From an uncultured Verrucomicrobiota bacterium (GTDB taxonomy: Bacteria; Verrucomicrobiota; Verrucomicrobiia; Verrucomicrobiales; DEV007), in contig CACIUL010000004.1 in the NCBI GenBank assembly GCA_902589825.1, positions 1 to 64,000 on the forward strand: a stretch of DNA of 64,000 nt, in the 5' to 3' direction. A program made the position numbers and the translations under genes. The notes under the pieces were generated by a model. The model had not been told where the DNA came from, searched no databases, and saw only the letters and a list, made by a program, of their open reading frames with translations. Below are positions 35,203 to 44,516 of the stretch, piece after piece. Every line of letters begins with the position of its first letter. Position 1 is the stretch's first letter.

Positions 35203-36144
35203 ATGGAACTGCAAGAGGCAAAGATTCCCACCATGTATTTTATCGGGGTTTCAACCGGTGCGTCTTCAAGCGTGCGGGTTTTCCCAAGGTGGGCGCAACT
35301 GCTCGGCCTGGGGGAATGCCGTCTGGTTGGGCTTGATTTTCCCCTCCACGATGATCCGCAGCGTTACCGGCAGGTGGTTGAGTTTATCAAGTCAGATCCG
35401 CTTTCTCTTGGGGCACTTGTCACCAGTCACAAGATGGACCTGCTGGCGGGGTGTGTGGATCTTTTTGATGAACTGGATCCACTTGCTGAAGAGATGGCTG
35501 AGGTCAGCAGTATTTACAAGCGCGCGGGAAAACTCATTGGAAGAGCCACAGATCCGGTTTGTGGAGGAATGGCCATGGAAAACTTCCTTAACCCCACGCA
35601 CTTCCGTGAAACCGGGTCTGATGTTCTCATCCTTGGGGCGGGGGGCAGTGCCCTTGCCCTTGTGTGGTATTTGCTTAAGGGCAGGGATGATTTGCCCGTT
35701 CATATCCACGTGGTCAATCGAAGCCGCCCCCGCCTTGACCACCTCTTGGGCCTTGCCGCAAAGTGGGGAGGTGCTGAGAGGGTGACCGGGCATTTAAGCG
35801 GCGATCAACCGGAACTGGCTGATGCGCTTGCCGGACAACGTGTTCCTGGTTCCCTGTTGGTCAATGCGACGGGACTGGGCAAGGATGCTCCGGGATCTCC
35901 GCTTACGGATGCGGTTAATTTTCCTGAGCGGGGCATTGTGTGGGATTTCAATTACCGTGGTCAACTTCTCTTTCTTGATCAGGCTCGCGCACAAAAGGAG
36001 GAAAAATCCCTGAGGATCGAGGACGGATGGGATTACTTCGTGATTGGTTGGTCACAGGTCATTGCCGATGTCTTCGAGCTTGAAATCCCGCCCCGTGGTG
36101 GGCTTTATGATTCCCTGTCCCGCCAAGCCCTTGAGTTAAGGTAA
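35203..36144 (+). CDS. Divergent shikimate dehydrogenase (AroE)-like protein
   Basis: 313 residues with two-domain AroE layout: FIGVSTGASSSVRVFPRWAQ in the substrate domain, GALVTSHKMDLLAGC at the place of the canonical TxPHK, a Rossmann fingerprint VLILGAGGSALALVWYL near residue 147, VVNRSRPRLDHL, LLVNATGLGKDAPGSP, VWDFNYRG and a C-terminal DGWDYFVIGWSQVIADVF. The catalytic Lys (SHK) and Asp-like residues remain, but the loop TxPH is changed to TSH and the glutamine near the end is in GWSQ. It may be a shikimate/quinate dehydrogenase paralogue with a different substrate rather than the housekeeping AroE. Met12 (35236) is an alternative start. It is followed by a strong terminator. Confidence 0.75.
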   Translation: MELQEAKIPTMYFIGVSTGASSSVRVFPRWAQLLGLGECRLVGLDFPLHDDPQRYRQVVEFIKSDPLSLGALVTSHKMDLLAGCVDLFDELDPLAEEMAEVSSIYKRAGKLIGRATDPVCGGMAMENFLNPTHFRETGSDVLILGAGGSALALVWYLLKGRDDLPVHIHVVNRSRPRLDHLLGLAAKWGGAERVTGHLSGDQPELADALAGQRVPGSLLVNATGLGKDAPGSPLTDAVNFPERGIVWDFNYRGQLLFLDQARAQKEEKSLRIEDGWDYFVIGWSQVIADVFELEIPPRGGLYDSLSRQALELR

Positions 36145-36145
36145 C

Positions 36146-36178
36146 AAAAAAGGGCGCCCTTTTTAAGGACGCCCTTTT
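36146..36178. terminator. Bidirectional rho-independent terminator
   Basis: AAAAAAGGGCG and CGCCCTTTT form a stem with one mismatch near the loop, with A-run on the left and T-run on the right. It lies directly between the stop of the AroE-like gene on the plus strand and the end of the MFS gene on the minus strand. Confidence 0.85.
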
Positions 36179-36219
36179 CACGAATTGTTTCCCCAACGGG
36201 GAATTGATTGCTAGACACT

Positions 36220-37842
36220 TCAGCCGCCGGATGAGTCACCGTCACCGTCGCTCAAATCAAGTGGCTTGTATCCACCCCTGCTACGGAAGTAGAGGTAGAG
36301 TCCTATATAGGCGAGGAGCATGATTCCCGGGAAGACGGCCATGTCTGCGAGTGCCTTCTGTGCACTGCCATCTTTTGCAGCTGTGATGGCTGTCTTGGCG
36401 TCATCGGATTGGCCTTCCAGCAGTTTGTCCAACTCACCTTCTTTCCATGTCTGGTATTTAATGGTGCCATAGTAGATTGCTTTATCCTCCAGAGCGGAAG
36501 CAGTGACTTGGCCATTTTCCAGCAAGCCAGGAACAGCAGCAGCTGCCTCTAGCTTGGTCACTTCACTTACTGCTTTTTTCTCCTGCAGCGCACCGATATA
36601 GGGGAAGCCAAGCACACCAACAGCAAGCATACCAATTCCAGATACGGAGTTTAGTGTCAGTGCTCCACCTTTTGGAGTTTGCTCGGAAACAATACCAAGC
36701 ATAGTCGGCCAGAAGAAGGTCTTACCCAATGCATAGAGGGTGGCTGCCCCGAAGATCATGGTCACTCCGCTGACTCCCGAGAGGGCAATCAGACCTATGA
36801 TGGCAAGGATCGAGCTGAGAATCAACAGTGGCACAGGTTGCAGTGAGTGAACAATGGGACCGGCGTAAAAACGCAGCACCATCATGATCACGGAAGTGTA
36901 TACAAGAATCCATCCGGGATGAAAATCTACCACACCGGCCATGATGCCGGAGATCCATCCGTCTGTGCCGATTTCTGTGGTGGCCAGAGGGGCCATGATC
37001 AGGATGAGCACAAACATCAGCGGGCGGCCAAAGCTCATGGTGTAAACGCCAAGGGCTACGGCCATGGCGATGCAGAGGCCACCCCAAAGCCAGCTGTTAT
37101 CTAAACCCTCAATCATCTCTCCCTGATAGGTTTGATCCAGTTGCAGGAAGATCAGGAAACCGACAACGGCAGCACCGCCGAAACCGAATTCTTTCAGCAT
37201 GTCCTTGTAGCTGACTCCTGCCGATACCCTCTCCTGAATCGGGAAGTCACACTTCAGAAGCATCAGGAAGTAGACGGCTGCCGGAACAATAATAATCCCA
37301 AGCTTTAATCCCCAACCGGCATCACCCATCATGATGACAATAATTCCAGCGATGACTAGTCCGCCCGGCCAACCGGCGTGAAGGATATTCAGCCACTTGG
37401 TCTTGTCCTTATCAAAGATGGTGGCAACGACAGGGTTGATGAAGGCCTCGACGGTTCCGTTTCCTAGCGCGAGTATCAGTCCGCCCCAGAAAAGTAAATC
37501 CTTGGCAAGTTCTACGTTTCCGCTGTTTGCCGCAGACAGCCCCCAAATACCCATGATCGCCCAGAGAATCTGGCAAACAGCGGCAAAAATCATCGAGAAC
37601 TTGTAGCCGACCTTATCGATGATCAGGCTGAAGCCGATGATACTGACGGCAAAGGGCCATATCTGGATGCCCTTAAAAATCCCGACCTCGGCATCGTCCA
37701 AGTTAAGGAGCTTAGGACCAGTGATATCTGGGTCATCGAGGAGAAACATCCTCGTGATGAAACCGAAGGAAGTTGTGATCAGTGCAATGAAGCAGCCCCA
37801 GAAGAGGACTGAATTCTTTTTGGCGGTGTCTGAATCGCTCAT
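36220..37842 (-). CDS. MFS transporter with long C-terminal periplasmic loop
   Basis: 540 residues with about twelve hydrophobic helices (LFWGCFIALITTSFGFITRMF, WPFAVSIIGFSLIIDKVG, LLFWGGLILALGNGTVEAFI, LVIAGIIVIMMGDAGWGL and others). Between the last two helices lies a soluble loop of about 90 residues rich in Ala/Lys/Glu (EVTKLEAAAAVPGLLENGQ, YQTWKEGELDKLLEGQSDD). This type of large MFS protein occurs in Verrucomicrobia and Planctomycetes, often near sugar catabolism genes; the substrate is unknown. It is alone, with a terminator at its end shared with the AroE-like gene. Confidence 0.82.
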   Translation of the reverse strand: MSDSDTAKKNSVLFWGCFIALITTSFGFITRMFLLDDPDITGPKLLNLDDAEVGIFKGIQIWPFAVSIIGFSLIIDKVGYKFSMIFAAVCQILWAIMGIWGLSAANSGNVELAKDLLFWGGLILALGNGTVEAFINPVVATIFDKDKTKWLNILHAGWPGGLVIAGIIVIMMGDAGWGLKLGIIIVPAAVYFLMLLKCDFPIQERVSAGVSYKDMLKEFGFGGAAVVGFLIFLQLDQTYQGEMIEGLDNSWLWGGLCIAMAVALGVYTMSFGRPLMFVLILIMAPLATTEIGTDGWISGIMAGVVDFHPGWILVYTSVIMMVLRFYAGPIVHSLQPVPLLILSSILAIIGLIALSGVSGVTMIFGAATLYALGKTFFWPTMLGIVSEQTPKGGALTLNSVSGIGMLAVGVLGFPYIGALQEKKAVSEVTKLEAAAAVPGLLENGQVTASALEDKAIYYGTIKYQTWKEGELDKLLEGQSDDAKTAITAAKDGSAQKALADMAVFPGIMLLAYIGLYLYFRSRGGYKPLDLSDGDGDSSGG

Positions 37843-38086
37843 AGCTATATTAGGTGTGTTATTGTGGGTAGAGAGAGTTAGGGTGATCCTTTAAAGGATA
37901 GGAATGGATAAGAATGTCCCCCGACAGGGATTGTCCAAAAGTTGAGAAATGTTCAATAAAGCGCATATTTTACACTTCTTAAGCTCTTCGGGCAAGACTT
38001 TTCCTTGGATAGCGGCTTATCGGGTGCCCAATTGGGCCGAAATGGCCTATAAAATCGAGAGGTTTAGGCTTTAATTGAGTGATCCC

Positions 38087-39064
38087 ATGACTTTTTTCCA
38101 GAAAACCGCCCTGGCAGCCCTTTTAGCCACGGTTCTGCTTATCTTTGTTGGTGCCATCGTGCGGGTGAGCGGGTCCGGGCTGGGTTGTCCGGACTGGCCA
38201 CGGTGTTGGGGGGCGTTGTGGCCGCCCTCAAGCATTGAGGAGGTGGATTTTGACAAGATCGACTTCGAGAAGTTTCGCCGCAAGGATGGCGATATTACCA
38301 TTGAGAAGTTAAAGGCGGAGTTTAACCCGGTGCACGTCTGGGTGGAGTATATCAACCGGCTCACCAGTTTTCCGGTGGGGTTATTCTCACTGGGCACCCT
38401 GCTTCTTGGCTTTGGCTTTCGCAAGCGACGCCCTGCTGTCTTTCTGGGGTCAGTGCTGGCATTTTTGCTGGTAATCACCAATGCGGCGCTTGGGGCGATG
38501 GTGGTGCGCTCGGGGCTAAAGCCTGGAATCATTACCCTGCACATGGCCTTGGCGATGTTTTTGCTCTGTGTGCTGGTGTTCGTGATCCACCGGGCAGCTG
38601 AGGTGCGTCCAAGGGTTTCCCTGCCGGGGGGGAGAAGCATCTGGTGGATTGTCCTCATCCTGTTTACCCTGAGTGTTGCCGAGGGGGTGATGGGCTCACA
38701 GGTGCGGGAGTTGACCGACCGGCTCGCTCTCGAGAATAAGGACATTCCGCGGGCACAATGGCATGAGACCCTGGAGAAGAGCACCATCTATTTGGCGCAC
38801 CGCAGTTTTTCCTGGGTCATTGTCATCGCCGCGCTTTTTTTCTTCTGGTGTTCAAGGGGCATCAGCGGGCTGATAGCCGTGCATTGCCGGTGGGCCATTT
38901 TTTCCATCGTGCTGGCACAGATGGGGCTGGGAATACTGATGTCCCATGTCAGCGTGAACCCGGTTGTGCAGGTTTTGCACATTGGGCTTTCCGCACTGCT
39001 GGTGATCGCGCTTTTCTGGATGCTCCTGGGAGCGGGGAGAAAAGATATCCGCGAAATTGGCTAA
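38087..39064 (+). CDS. ctaA: Heme A synthase-like (COX15/CtaA family) membrane protein
   Basis: About 325 residues with eight membrane helices. Family marks are VGAIVRVSGSGLGCPDWPRCWGALWPP with the Cys pair in the first loop, VEYINRLTSFPVG, TNAALGAMVVRSGLKPG, TLHMALAMF, LAHRSFSWVIV and VLHIGLSALLV. CtaA converts heme O to heme A for aa3-type oxidases. Three heme-ligand histidines are visible; the first expected His in the ExxH position is Asn (EYIN), a change I believe is also seen in Bacteroidetes homologues. I chose the ATG at 38087; TTG at 38075 is possible. No ctaB or cox genes are nearby. Confidence 0.82.
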   Translation: MTFFQKTALAALLATVLLIFVGAIVRVSGSGLGCPDWPRCWGALWPPSSIEEVDFDKIDFEKFRRKDGDITIEKLKAEFNPVHVWVEYINRLTSFPVGLFSLGTLLLGFGFRKRRPAVFLGSVLAFLLVITNAALGAMVVRSGLKPGIITLHMALAMFLLCVLVFVIHRAAEVRPRVSLPGGRSIWWIVLILFTLSVAEGVMGSQVRELTDRLALENKDIPRAQWHETLEKSTIYLAHRSFSWVIVIAALFFFWCSRGISGLIAVHCRWAIFSIVLAQMGLGILMSHVSVNPVVQVLHIGLSALLVIALFWMLLGAGRKDIREIG

Positions 39065-39082
39065 GACCTGCCTTTGCGCCGG

Positions 39083-40666
39083 TTACTTGGTGCCCGGCAG
39101 GTAGCGGTAATACACCTCCATCATCAGGGTGGAGAGACAGGTGGCGTAGAGCGTTGCATCAGCACCAACACTGTTGGCATGTCCACCCGGCCCGGTCCAG
39201 CTGCCATCCTGCTGCTGAGCCTTGGCCACCACTTCCTGGTAGGAGTCATTGAATTCACGCCAATGCTTGCCCTGTTTCTGGAAGGCTGCCTGGGAGTGGT
39301 AATACCACGCATACAGGTTGGGACTGTTCCAGCCACCGGGTTTTCTTGCGAGGATCAGGTCGAGGGCCTTGTCCTCAAGCTTGGACGGGCTGCCAAGCAT
39401 GCGGGCACAGACAGTGCCAACGCCGGTCAGTGATAACTTGCCCTTCTGCCCATCGTTGACGCGGTAGCGGTAGAAACCAGCCGTTCCGTTCGGGTCCTCG
39501 GCGGCCTCGAGGTAGCGCACGGCTTTTTTCTTGGCCGTTGTCAGCCCGGAGAACTTCAGCCCGGTGAACTCAGCTGCCTTGAGGGCCTGAATATTCCAGC
39601 CGGCCACGGAAAGGTCGCCGGTGCCGTTGGAGCCGTAGGAATAGAGCCATCCACCGCCGTTGGTCTGTCCCTCAATGACGATTGGCACAGCCTTCTTCAG
39701 GGTCGGGGAGATGCGCTTAAAGGGCTTGCGGGCATTCTTGTTTAATGAGTAGGCCTCGGCGAGTGCATAGACGGCGATGCCGTGCTCGTAGGACATGTTG
39801 CGGTCATTTGAACTCATCAGGTAGCCCTTGTTGGCATCGGCAACGTTGATCAAAAACTCAATGGCCGCCTTGACGTTCTGTCCGAATTCCGGTGAGTCGA
39901 CAGTTTCACAGTGTCCACAGAATGCCAGCAGTGCAAAGGCAGTCATGGCGACAGGGAACTTACCTGTCCCGAAACGGCCGTCCTGCTGTTGCTGGGTCTT
40001 GATCCAGCGCAGTGCCTGGAGCACCTGCTTGTCATACCCGGCCTTACCACCCGCCTTGCGCATACGGGAAACGCGGTCCGCAGCATTGCACCGTCCTTTC
40101 ATTACGCTGGGAACACCCATGCCACCACCAAGTCCGTCGCCAAAACCGCCACCGCCGAAACCGTTGCCGAACGATGAGCCCAGATCCGGTGAATCAATGT
40201 CGGTAAGCGCGGGAACGGAAACCGGGGATGCTTTGGCAGCAGAGATCACGTTGCTGGGGCTGGAGGAGGGGCGTGAAGGCTTTTGCCGCACGCTCTGCTG
40301 GAATTGTTTCTTTTCCACCACCGCTTTCTGTTCTCCCTGGGTCGCGGAGACAATCAACTCGATCTCCTCATCCTGCAGGGAAACGATTGTCCACCACGCA
40401 AGAAGGACAAAGAGAAGGGCGACAAGGCCAAAAGAGATGCCAAGTGAGATGGCCTTATTGCGGTTGGCCAGCTTCTGGGAGAGCGTCTCCATGGTGCTTT
40501 CATCCAGGATGGCGGTATTGCCAACGGTGGTGGGAGCCTGAGCGTATGCCGGATCGGCCATGTAGCCGGACTGTGCCGCGTTCTGGAAAGTTGCGGGTGG
40601 TTGCCCATAACCTGACGCTTGTTGTTGCGGATAAGGATTGTTCGGATCGTGAGGCTGCTGCTGCAT
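39083..40666 (-). CDS. Membrane-anchored prenyltransferase/squalene-cyclase-fold repeat protein
   Basis: 527 residues. The N-terminus is Gln/Pro/Tyr-rich and low in complexity, followed by one membrane helix (AISLGISFGLVALLFVLLAWW, about 72-92), a Pro/Ser linker and a Gly-rich hinge (FGNGFGGGGFGDGLGGGMG, about 167-185). The C-terminal 330 residues hold alpha-barrel repeats: ALRWIKTQQQQDGRFGTGK, AIEFLINVADANKGYL, VIEGQTNGGGWLYSYG, VVAKAQQQDGSWTGPGG, in the QxxDGxW form of squalene cyclase/prenyltransferase repeats. The acidic catalytic DxDD motif of cyclases is absent, so this is probably a binding protein seen often in PVC genomes, not a terpene cyclase. Confidence 0.8.
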   Translation of the reverse strand: MQQQPHDPNNPYPQQQASGYGQPPATFQNAAQSGYMADPAYAQAPTTVGNTAILDESTMETLSQKLANRNKAISLGISFGLVALLFVLLAWWTIVSLQDEEIELIVSATQGEQKAVVEKKQFQQSVRQKPSRPSSSPSNVISAAKASPVSVPALTDIDSPDLGSSFGNGFGGGGFGDGLGGGMGVPSVMKGRCNAADRVSRMRKAGGKAGYDKQVLQALRWIKTQQQQDGRFGTGKFPVAMTAFALLAFCGHCETVDSPEFGQNVKAAIEFLINVADANKGYLMSSNDRNMSYEHGIAVYALAEAYSLNKNARKPFKRISPTLKKAVPIVIEGQTNGGGWLYSYGSNGTGDLSVAGWNIQALKAAEFTGLKFSGLTTAKKKAVRYLEAAEDPNGTAGFYRYRVNDGQKGKLSLTGVGTVCARMLGSPSKLEDKALDLILARKPGGWNSPNLYAWYYHSQAAFQKQGKHWREFNDSYQEVVAKAQQQDGSWTGPGGHANSVGADATLYATCLSTLMMEVYYRYLPGTK

Positions 40667-40953
40667 GAAACTAATGATTATTGGGGGTGGTCTATGGTAA
40701 ATCGATTCTGACTAATGCTTCTGAATGGCTTTACTGCGTTTAAGATACCCGTTTGTTGGCATTCTGCCAAGTGCCTATTCATGCACCCGGGTGGCTTTGT
40801 CATATTGGATGGCTTTTGTTCCTGATGCCTGATTCTTTGGGCAAGCTGGCTGCTTCTTATGGTAATTATAGTTAATTATTGCGGGATATCTTGGATTGGC
40901 CCGGATGAAGCCGGGAGGTTACGGTTTTTATTAACCTGTTGTCTGCGAACTGA

Positions 40954-43900
40954 TCAACGCACATTGAGCACTCCCTGCATGATACGCCAGTGTCCCGGGA
41001 AGGTACAAAGGAAAGGGTAGTCACCCTTGGGCAGGGCTTTCACCTTAAGGGTTGCTGTCGTGCCTGGGTCGAGCAGGCCGGTTGCAACGATCACCTCCTC
41101 AGTCTGCGGCACGTAACCGATCTCGATGGCATTTGGTGCGGTGATCAGCTTGTCTGCGGCTGTACCCAGCCGCTGCAGGGAGCCGGGCTTGCCCAACACG
41201 AAATTGTGCTGCAACAGGTCAGGGTTGGCGACAATGATCGCGATGGGTTTGTCTGCCTTGGTTTCAAGTGAGGGCTGGTCAAACTTGAGACCTTCCACGG
41301 CATTGATCTTGAGCACCTGGTGGGTCTTTGCCAGTTCTGCAGGATCCTCGTCGAGTTCCTTCATGACGACCTTGGGCTTGCCTATGGTATTCTTGATCCG
41401 GTTACCCAGCTCGGTCGGGTTGACTGCGATCTCATTAAGGACCCGGGAGAACTGCACCGCTGAAGTGTGTGCGGCAAGGTTGGCGGCAACAATCGACTCG
41501 GTATCCTCGCCGATGTCGACACCCTGACCGGCATCGAGCTGGATCAGCTCAATGTCGTCATAGTAACCTTTCCCCTTGGCTGATCCCCATCCCCCGAACA
41601 GGCAGTTGATACTGATCGTGCCGCGGTCATCCGTCCTGAACCTGATACTTACCTTTTTCCAGTCACTGTCCCCCTTAACCTGTGTGGTGCGCGGCTGGCC
41701 GGAAAGGGCATGGATGTTTAGCTGTGCCCCGGGACCGGTTGCCCCTTCTGTCTTCAGCCAGGCACTGAGTAGGTAACTGGTGCGCTTTTTTACCTTGAGG
41801 TCAAAGTGCATGGACGTATTGGCACCATTCTCTGACTCAATCATCAGGGCATATCCTTTGCCCCCTCGACCCGGCTGCACAACACGGTGCTTGGCGCTGC
41901 CTCCGTAGTTGCGCACGCGCCACTGCTTTGGCAAGTCACCGTTGACTGCCTCGAAACCGGGATTGAGGATAAGGTTATTCTTGGGAATCTCGACAGGTTT
42001 TGGTGCTCCGGTTGCTGCGGCAGCCTTGGACTCGGCCAGTGCCGCAAGAAGATAGCCTGATCCGTGCTTAGCCGATGCCATCTGGAAGGCGGTCGGCAGC
42101 CAGCGATCACCGGTAATGCCGGCATCCTTGCGCATGGAGTAAAGTATGCGCCCGGCAGGTTCATCCGAGGGCATCTCGGAGAGGGCGAGCAGGGCGTCCT
42201 TGCGCACCTGTGGATCTTTATCCTTTTGCGCGGCATTCAGAATTAACGCAGTCAGGGCGCCGTCACGCGGTGCAACAGAAGCGGCAGCGCGCCTGACTCC
42301 CGGGGATTTATGGGCAAGCCCGGCCTCGACAGTCTTGGCGTCAACGGCACCCAGCCCGTGCAGGGTCCAAAGGGCATGGATGGCGCCGCCGGCTATTCCG
42401 ATGGCATCGGGTTGCGCATCCTTGATGATTGCCTTCAGCGCAGTTGCAAAAGTGGCCTTGTCGCCACTCTCGACTATCAGCCTTTGTGCATGCAGCCGCC
42501 AGAGCATGTTGTCGCTTTGCAGAGCGGCGAGTAATTGGGCGGGATTTTTTTTGGAAAGGTCAAATGTTTGGCTTGGCTTGCCGCCCTTGGCCGTGAACCG
42601 GTAGATCCTGGTTCGCGAGTAGTCTCGCAACGGGGACTCAAAGGCGTTACCCTTGCCCCTCTTGGCATCAAATCCGCCCCGTCCCCTGTTTGGAGTCGGG
42701 TTATGCTGGATGAGAAAACTGTACCAGTCGCTCATCCAGATGGCCCCGTCAGGACCGACCTCGGAATAGATCGGGGAGAACCACTCGTCAGCGGAGGCGA
42801 CCAGGTTCCAGCCGTTCTCGGCAACAAAATGGGATCCTTCCGGCCTGATCTGTGCCCTGTAGACAAGGTTGCCGGTTGGCGCGTTTACCAGTGCCGTGCT
42901 GTTCCACCATTCACGCGGGAAACTGCGTGCGGTATAGAGATGATGGCCTGCGGCTGCGGTGAACCCGCCAAACACGTCCACCTGCCGGTAATTGGGCGTG
43001 ATAGGGAAAAACTTCTTGTTGGAATCAATGCCGGGCAATGAGCCGGGCTGGTCCAGGCCCTCAAAGCGATCATAGTGGGTCCTTGCAATCGGCATGTAGA
43101 CACTGGACTGGTTGTTGGCCGTGGAAATGAAGACGTCATTGTTCTCGGAGAAGCCAAGTCCCCAGGTGTTGTTTGAGGTGCGTCCAAGGTATTCAAGCTC
43201 TGAGCCATCGGGCCTGAACCGGTAGACGCCCTGGCCGAAACGGTGCTGTTTATCGCCAACCTTGCCGTTGAAGCCGGCATAACCCATGACTCCCCAAATC
43301 CAGTTGTCGAAACCGTATTTCAGGTTGGAGGGCCCGGCATGGGTATCCCCGGTGCTCCATCCTGAGAAGAGGATTTCCCTCACGTCAGCCCGGTCGTCGC
43401 CATCGGTGTCCTTGAGGAAGAGGAAGTGCGGGGCCATCTGCACGATGACGCCTCCCCTGGCAAAGCACATGCCGGTCGGGATGGAGAGCTTGTCGGCGAA
43501 AAGGATGGCCTTGTCCGCCTTGCCGTCGCCGTTGGTGTCCTCAAGGATCCTTATGCGATCCTTGCCGAGCTCAGCCGGCTTGAGTTCGTTCGGGTAATCA
43601 CGGGTCTCGATGACCCATGCCCGGCCACGCTCATCCCAGTCAATCTCGATAACACTGTAGAGCCCCAGCTCCTCGGAGGCGAAGAGAGAGATATCGATCC
43701 CGCTGGCAACCTGAGTATGTTTAAGTGACTGCTCGGCAGTGAGTGGCTTGTGGACCTTGATTGGTTCAGGACGCCGCTCATAGTTGGGCACAAGGTCTCC
43801 GTCGCGCCTGACCAGTTCCGGGAGCTTGGTCGCGAGGAACTGCTTGCTGTTTTTTTCGCCGATTGCCCACAGTAGCCCCCGGTAGACAAGGTCATGAAAT

Positions 43901-44511
43901 CCGGGGTTGCCCCAGGTTCTCTGGTCATGCCCGTAAGCGGTGTAAAAGACACGCCCCTTTCCGGGTTCCCTGGTCCAGGTCCATGGCTCTCCTTCCCTTG
44001 TCTGCAGGATGTTACGGTCATTGGTGCCCTTATGGTGGACGTAGGTTTCATCCCAGGTCTCAAATCCCTTGAAGCCCCGCATGACCGGGTGAGAGGGTTG
44101 CTCAATCTTTGTGGTGAAAGTGCCGGTTCCGTGGGATTTAAACTGGGCGCCGACCAGCTTGATATATTGCGCGGAGTTGAGGAAGCAATACGAGGCGCAA
44201 TGGATTGGCAGGAAAGCGCCTCCGCCGTAGACATAGTCGAGCAGGCCTTTTTCCTGTTCCTTTGTGATCCTGCCGATATTGGCAAAGATCATCAGTGCGT
44301 CGTATTTCTCCAGTGTCCCGTCATGCAGGCATTCCGGGTTCGAGGTGTAGGTGAAGTTGATCCCCCTTGGGCCAAGGCCCTGCATGATTTGCGGAATTCT
44401 TTCCGAGGGCCTGTGATGCCCGTTGTCACCAAGGAAGAGCACCTCAAGGCGTCCGGCCTGCGCGATGCTGGTAAAGGCGATGAAGGCGGTGAGCCAAGAT
44501 AGGATTTTCAT
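40954..44511 (-). CDS. Giant secreted ThuA / PVC-type propeller / HEAT / CBM / cupredoxin fusion
   Basis: 1185 residues after a signal peptide. Order of parts: ThuA-like domain (about 22-225: FLGDNGHHRPSERIPQIM, GGGAFLPIHCASYCF, YGHDQRTWGNPGFHDLVYRG); PVC-type dehydrogenase-like beta-propeller (about 270-660: VASGIDISLFASEELGL, DTNGDGKADKAILFAD, LKYGFDNWIWGVMGYAG); HEAT-like helices (AAASVAPRDGALTALILNAA, VRKDALLALSEMPSDEPAGR); a galactose-binding-like CBM (LNPGFEAVNGDLPKQW); and a C-terminal type-1 copper domain with LLQHNFVLG and CTFPGHWRIM, matching azurin C-x4-H-x3-M plus an upstream His. It looks like an exported sugar-oxidising or glycan-binding redox protein. Upstream gene is a Gfo/Idh/MocA oxidoreductase 5 bp away, in the same operon. 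Confidence 0.85.
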   Translation of the reverse strand: MKILSWLTAFIAFTSIAQAGRLEVLFLGDNGHHRPSERIPQIMQGLGPRGINFTYTSNPECLHDGTLEKYDALMIFANIGRITKEQEKGLLDYVYGGGAFLPIHCASYCFLNSAQYIKLVGAQFKSHGTGTFTTKIEQPSHPVMRGFKGFETWDETYVHHKGTNDRNILQTREGEPWTWTREPGKGRVFYTAYGHDQRTWGNPGFHDLVYRGLLWAIGEKNSKQFLATKLPELVRRDGDLVPNYERRPEPIKVHKPLTAEQSLKHTQVASGIDISLFASEELGLYSVIEIDWDERGRAWVIETRDYPNELKPAELGKDRIRILEDTNGDGKADKAILFADKLSIPTGMCFARGGVIVQMAPHFLFLKDTDGDDRADVREILFSGWSTGDTHAGPSNLKYGFDNWIWGVMGYAGFNGKVGDKQHRFGQGVYRFRPDGSELEYLGRTSNNTWGLGFSENNDVFISTANNQSSVYMPIARTHYDRFEGLDQPGSLPGIDSNKKFFPITPNYRQVDVFGGFTAAAGHHLYTARSFPREWWNSTALVNAPTGNLVYRAQIRPEGSHFVAENGWNLVASADEWFSPIYSEVGPDGAIWMSDWYSFLIQHNPTPNRGRGGFDAKRGKGNAFESPLRDYSRTRIYRFTAKGGKPSQTFDLSKKNPAQLLAALQSDNMLWRLHAQRLIVESGDKATFATALKAIIKDAQPDAIGIAGGAIHALWTLHGLGAVDAKTVEAGLAHKSPGVRRAAASVAPRDGALTALILNAAQKDKDPQVRKDALLALSEMPSDEPAGRILYSMRKDAGITGDRWLPTAFQMASAKHGSGYLLAALAESKAAAATGAPKPVEIPKNNLILNPGFEAVNGDLPKQWRVRNYGGSAKHRVVQPGRGGKGYALMIESENGANTSMHFDLKVKKRTSYLLSAWLKTEGATGPGAQLNIHALSGQPRTTQVKGDSDWKKVSIRFRTDDRGTISINCLFGGWGSAKGKGYYDDIELIQLDAGQGVDIGEDTESIVAANLAAHTSAVQFSRVLNEIAVNPTELGNRIKNTIGKPKVVMKELDEDPAELAKTHQVLKINAVEGLKFDQPSLETKADKPIAIIVANPDLLQHNFVLGKPGSLQRLGTAADKLITAPNAIEIGYVPQTEEVIVATGLLDPGTTATLKVKALPKGDYPFLCTFPGHWRIMQGVLNVR

Positions 44512-44516
44512 CAGAA

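Noticed and set aside
40911-40945. Terminator after the ThuA fusion gene (CCCGG/CCGGG stem)
   Set aside because: No T-run follows on the minus strand.
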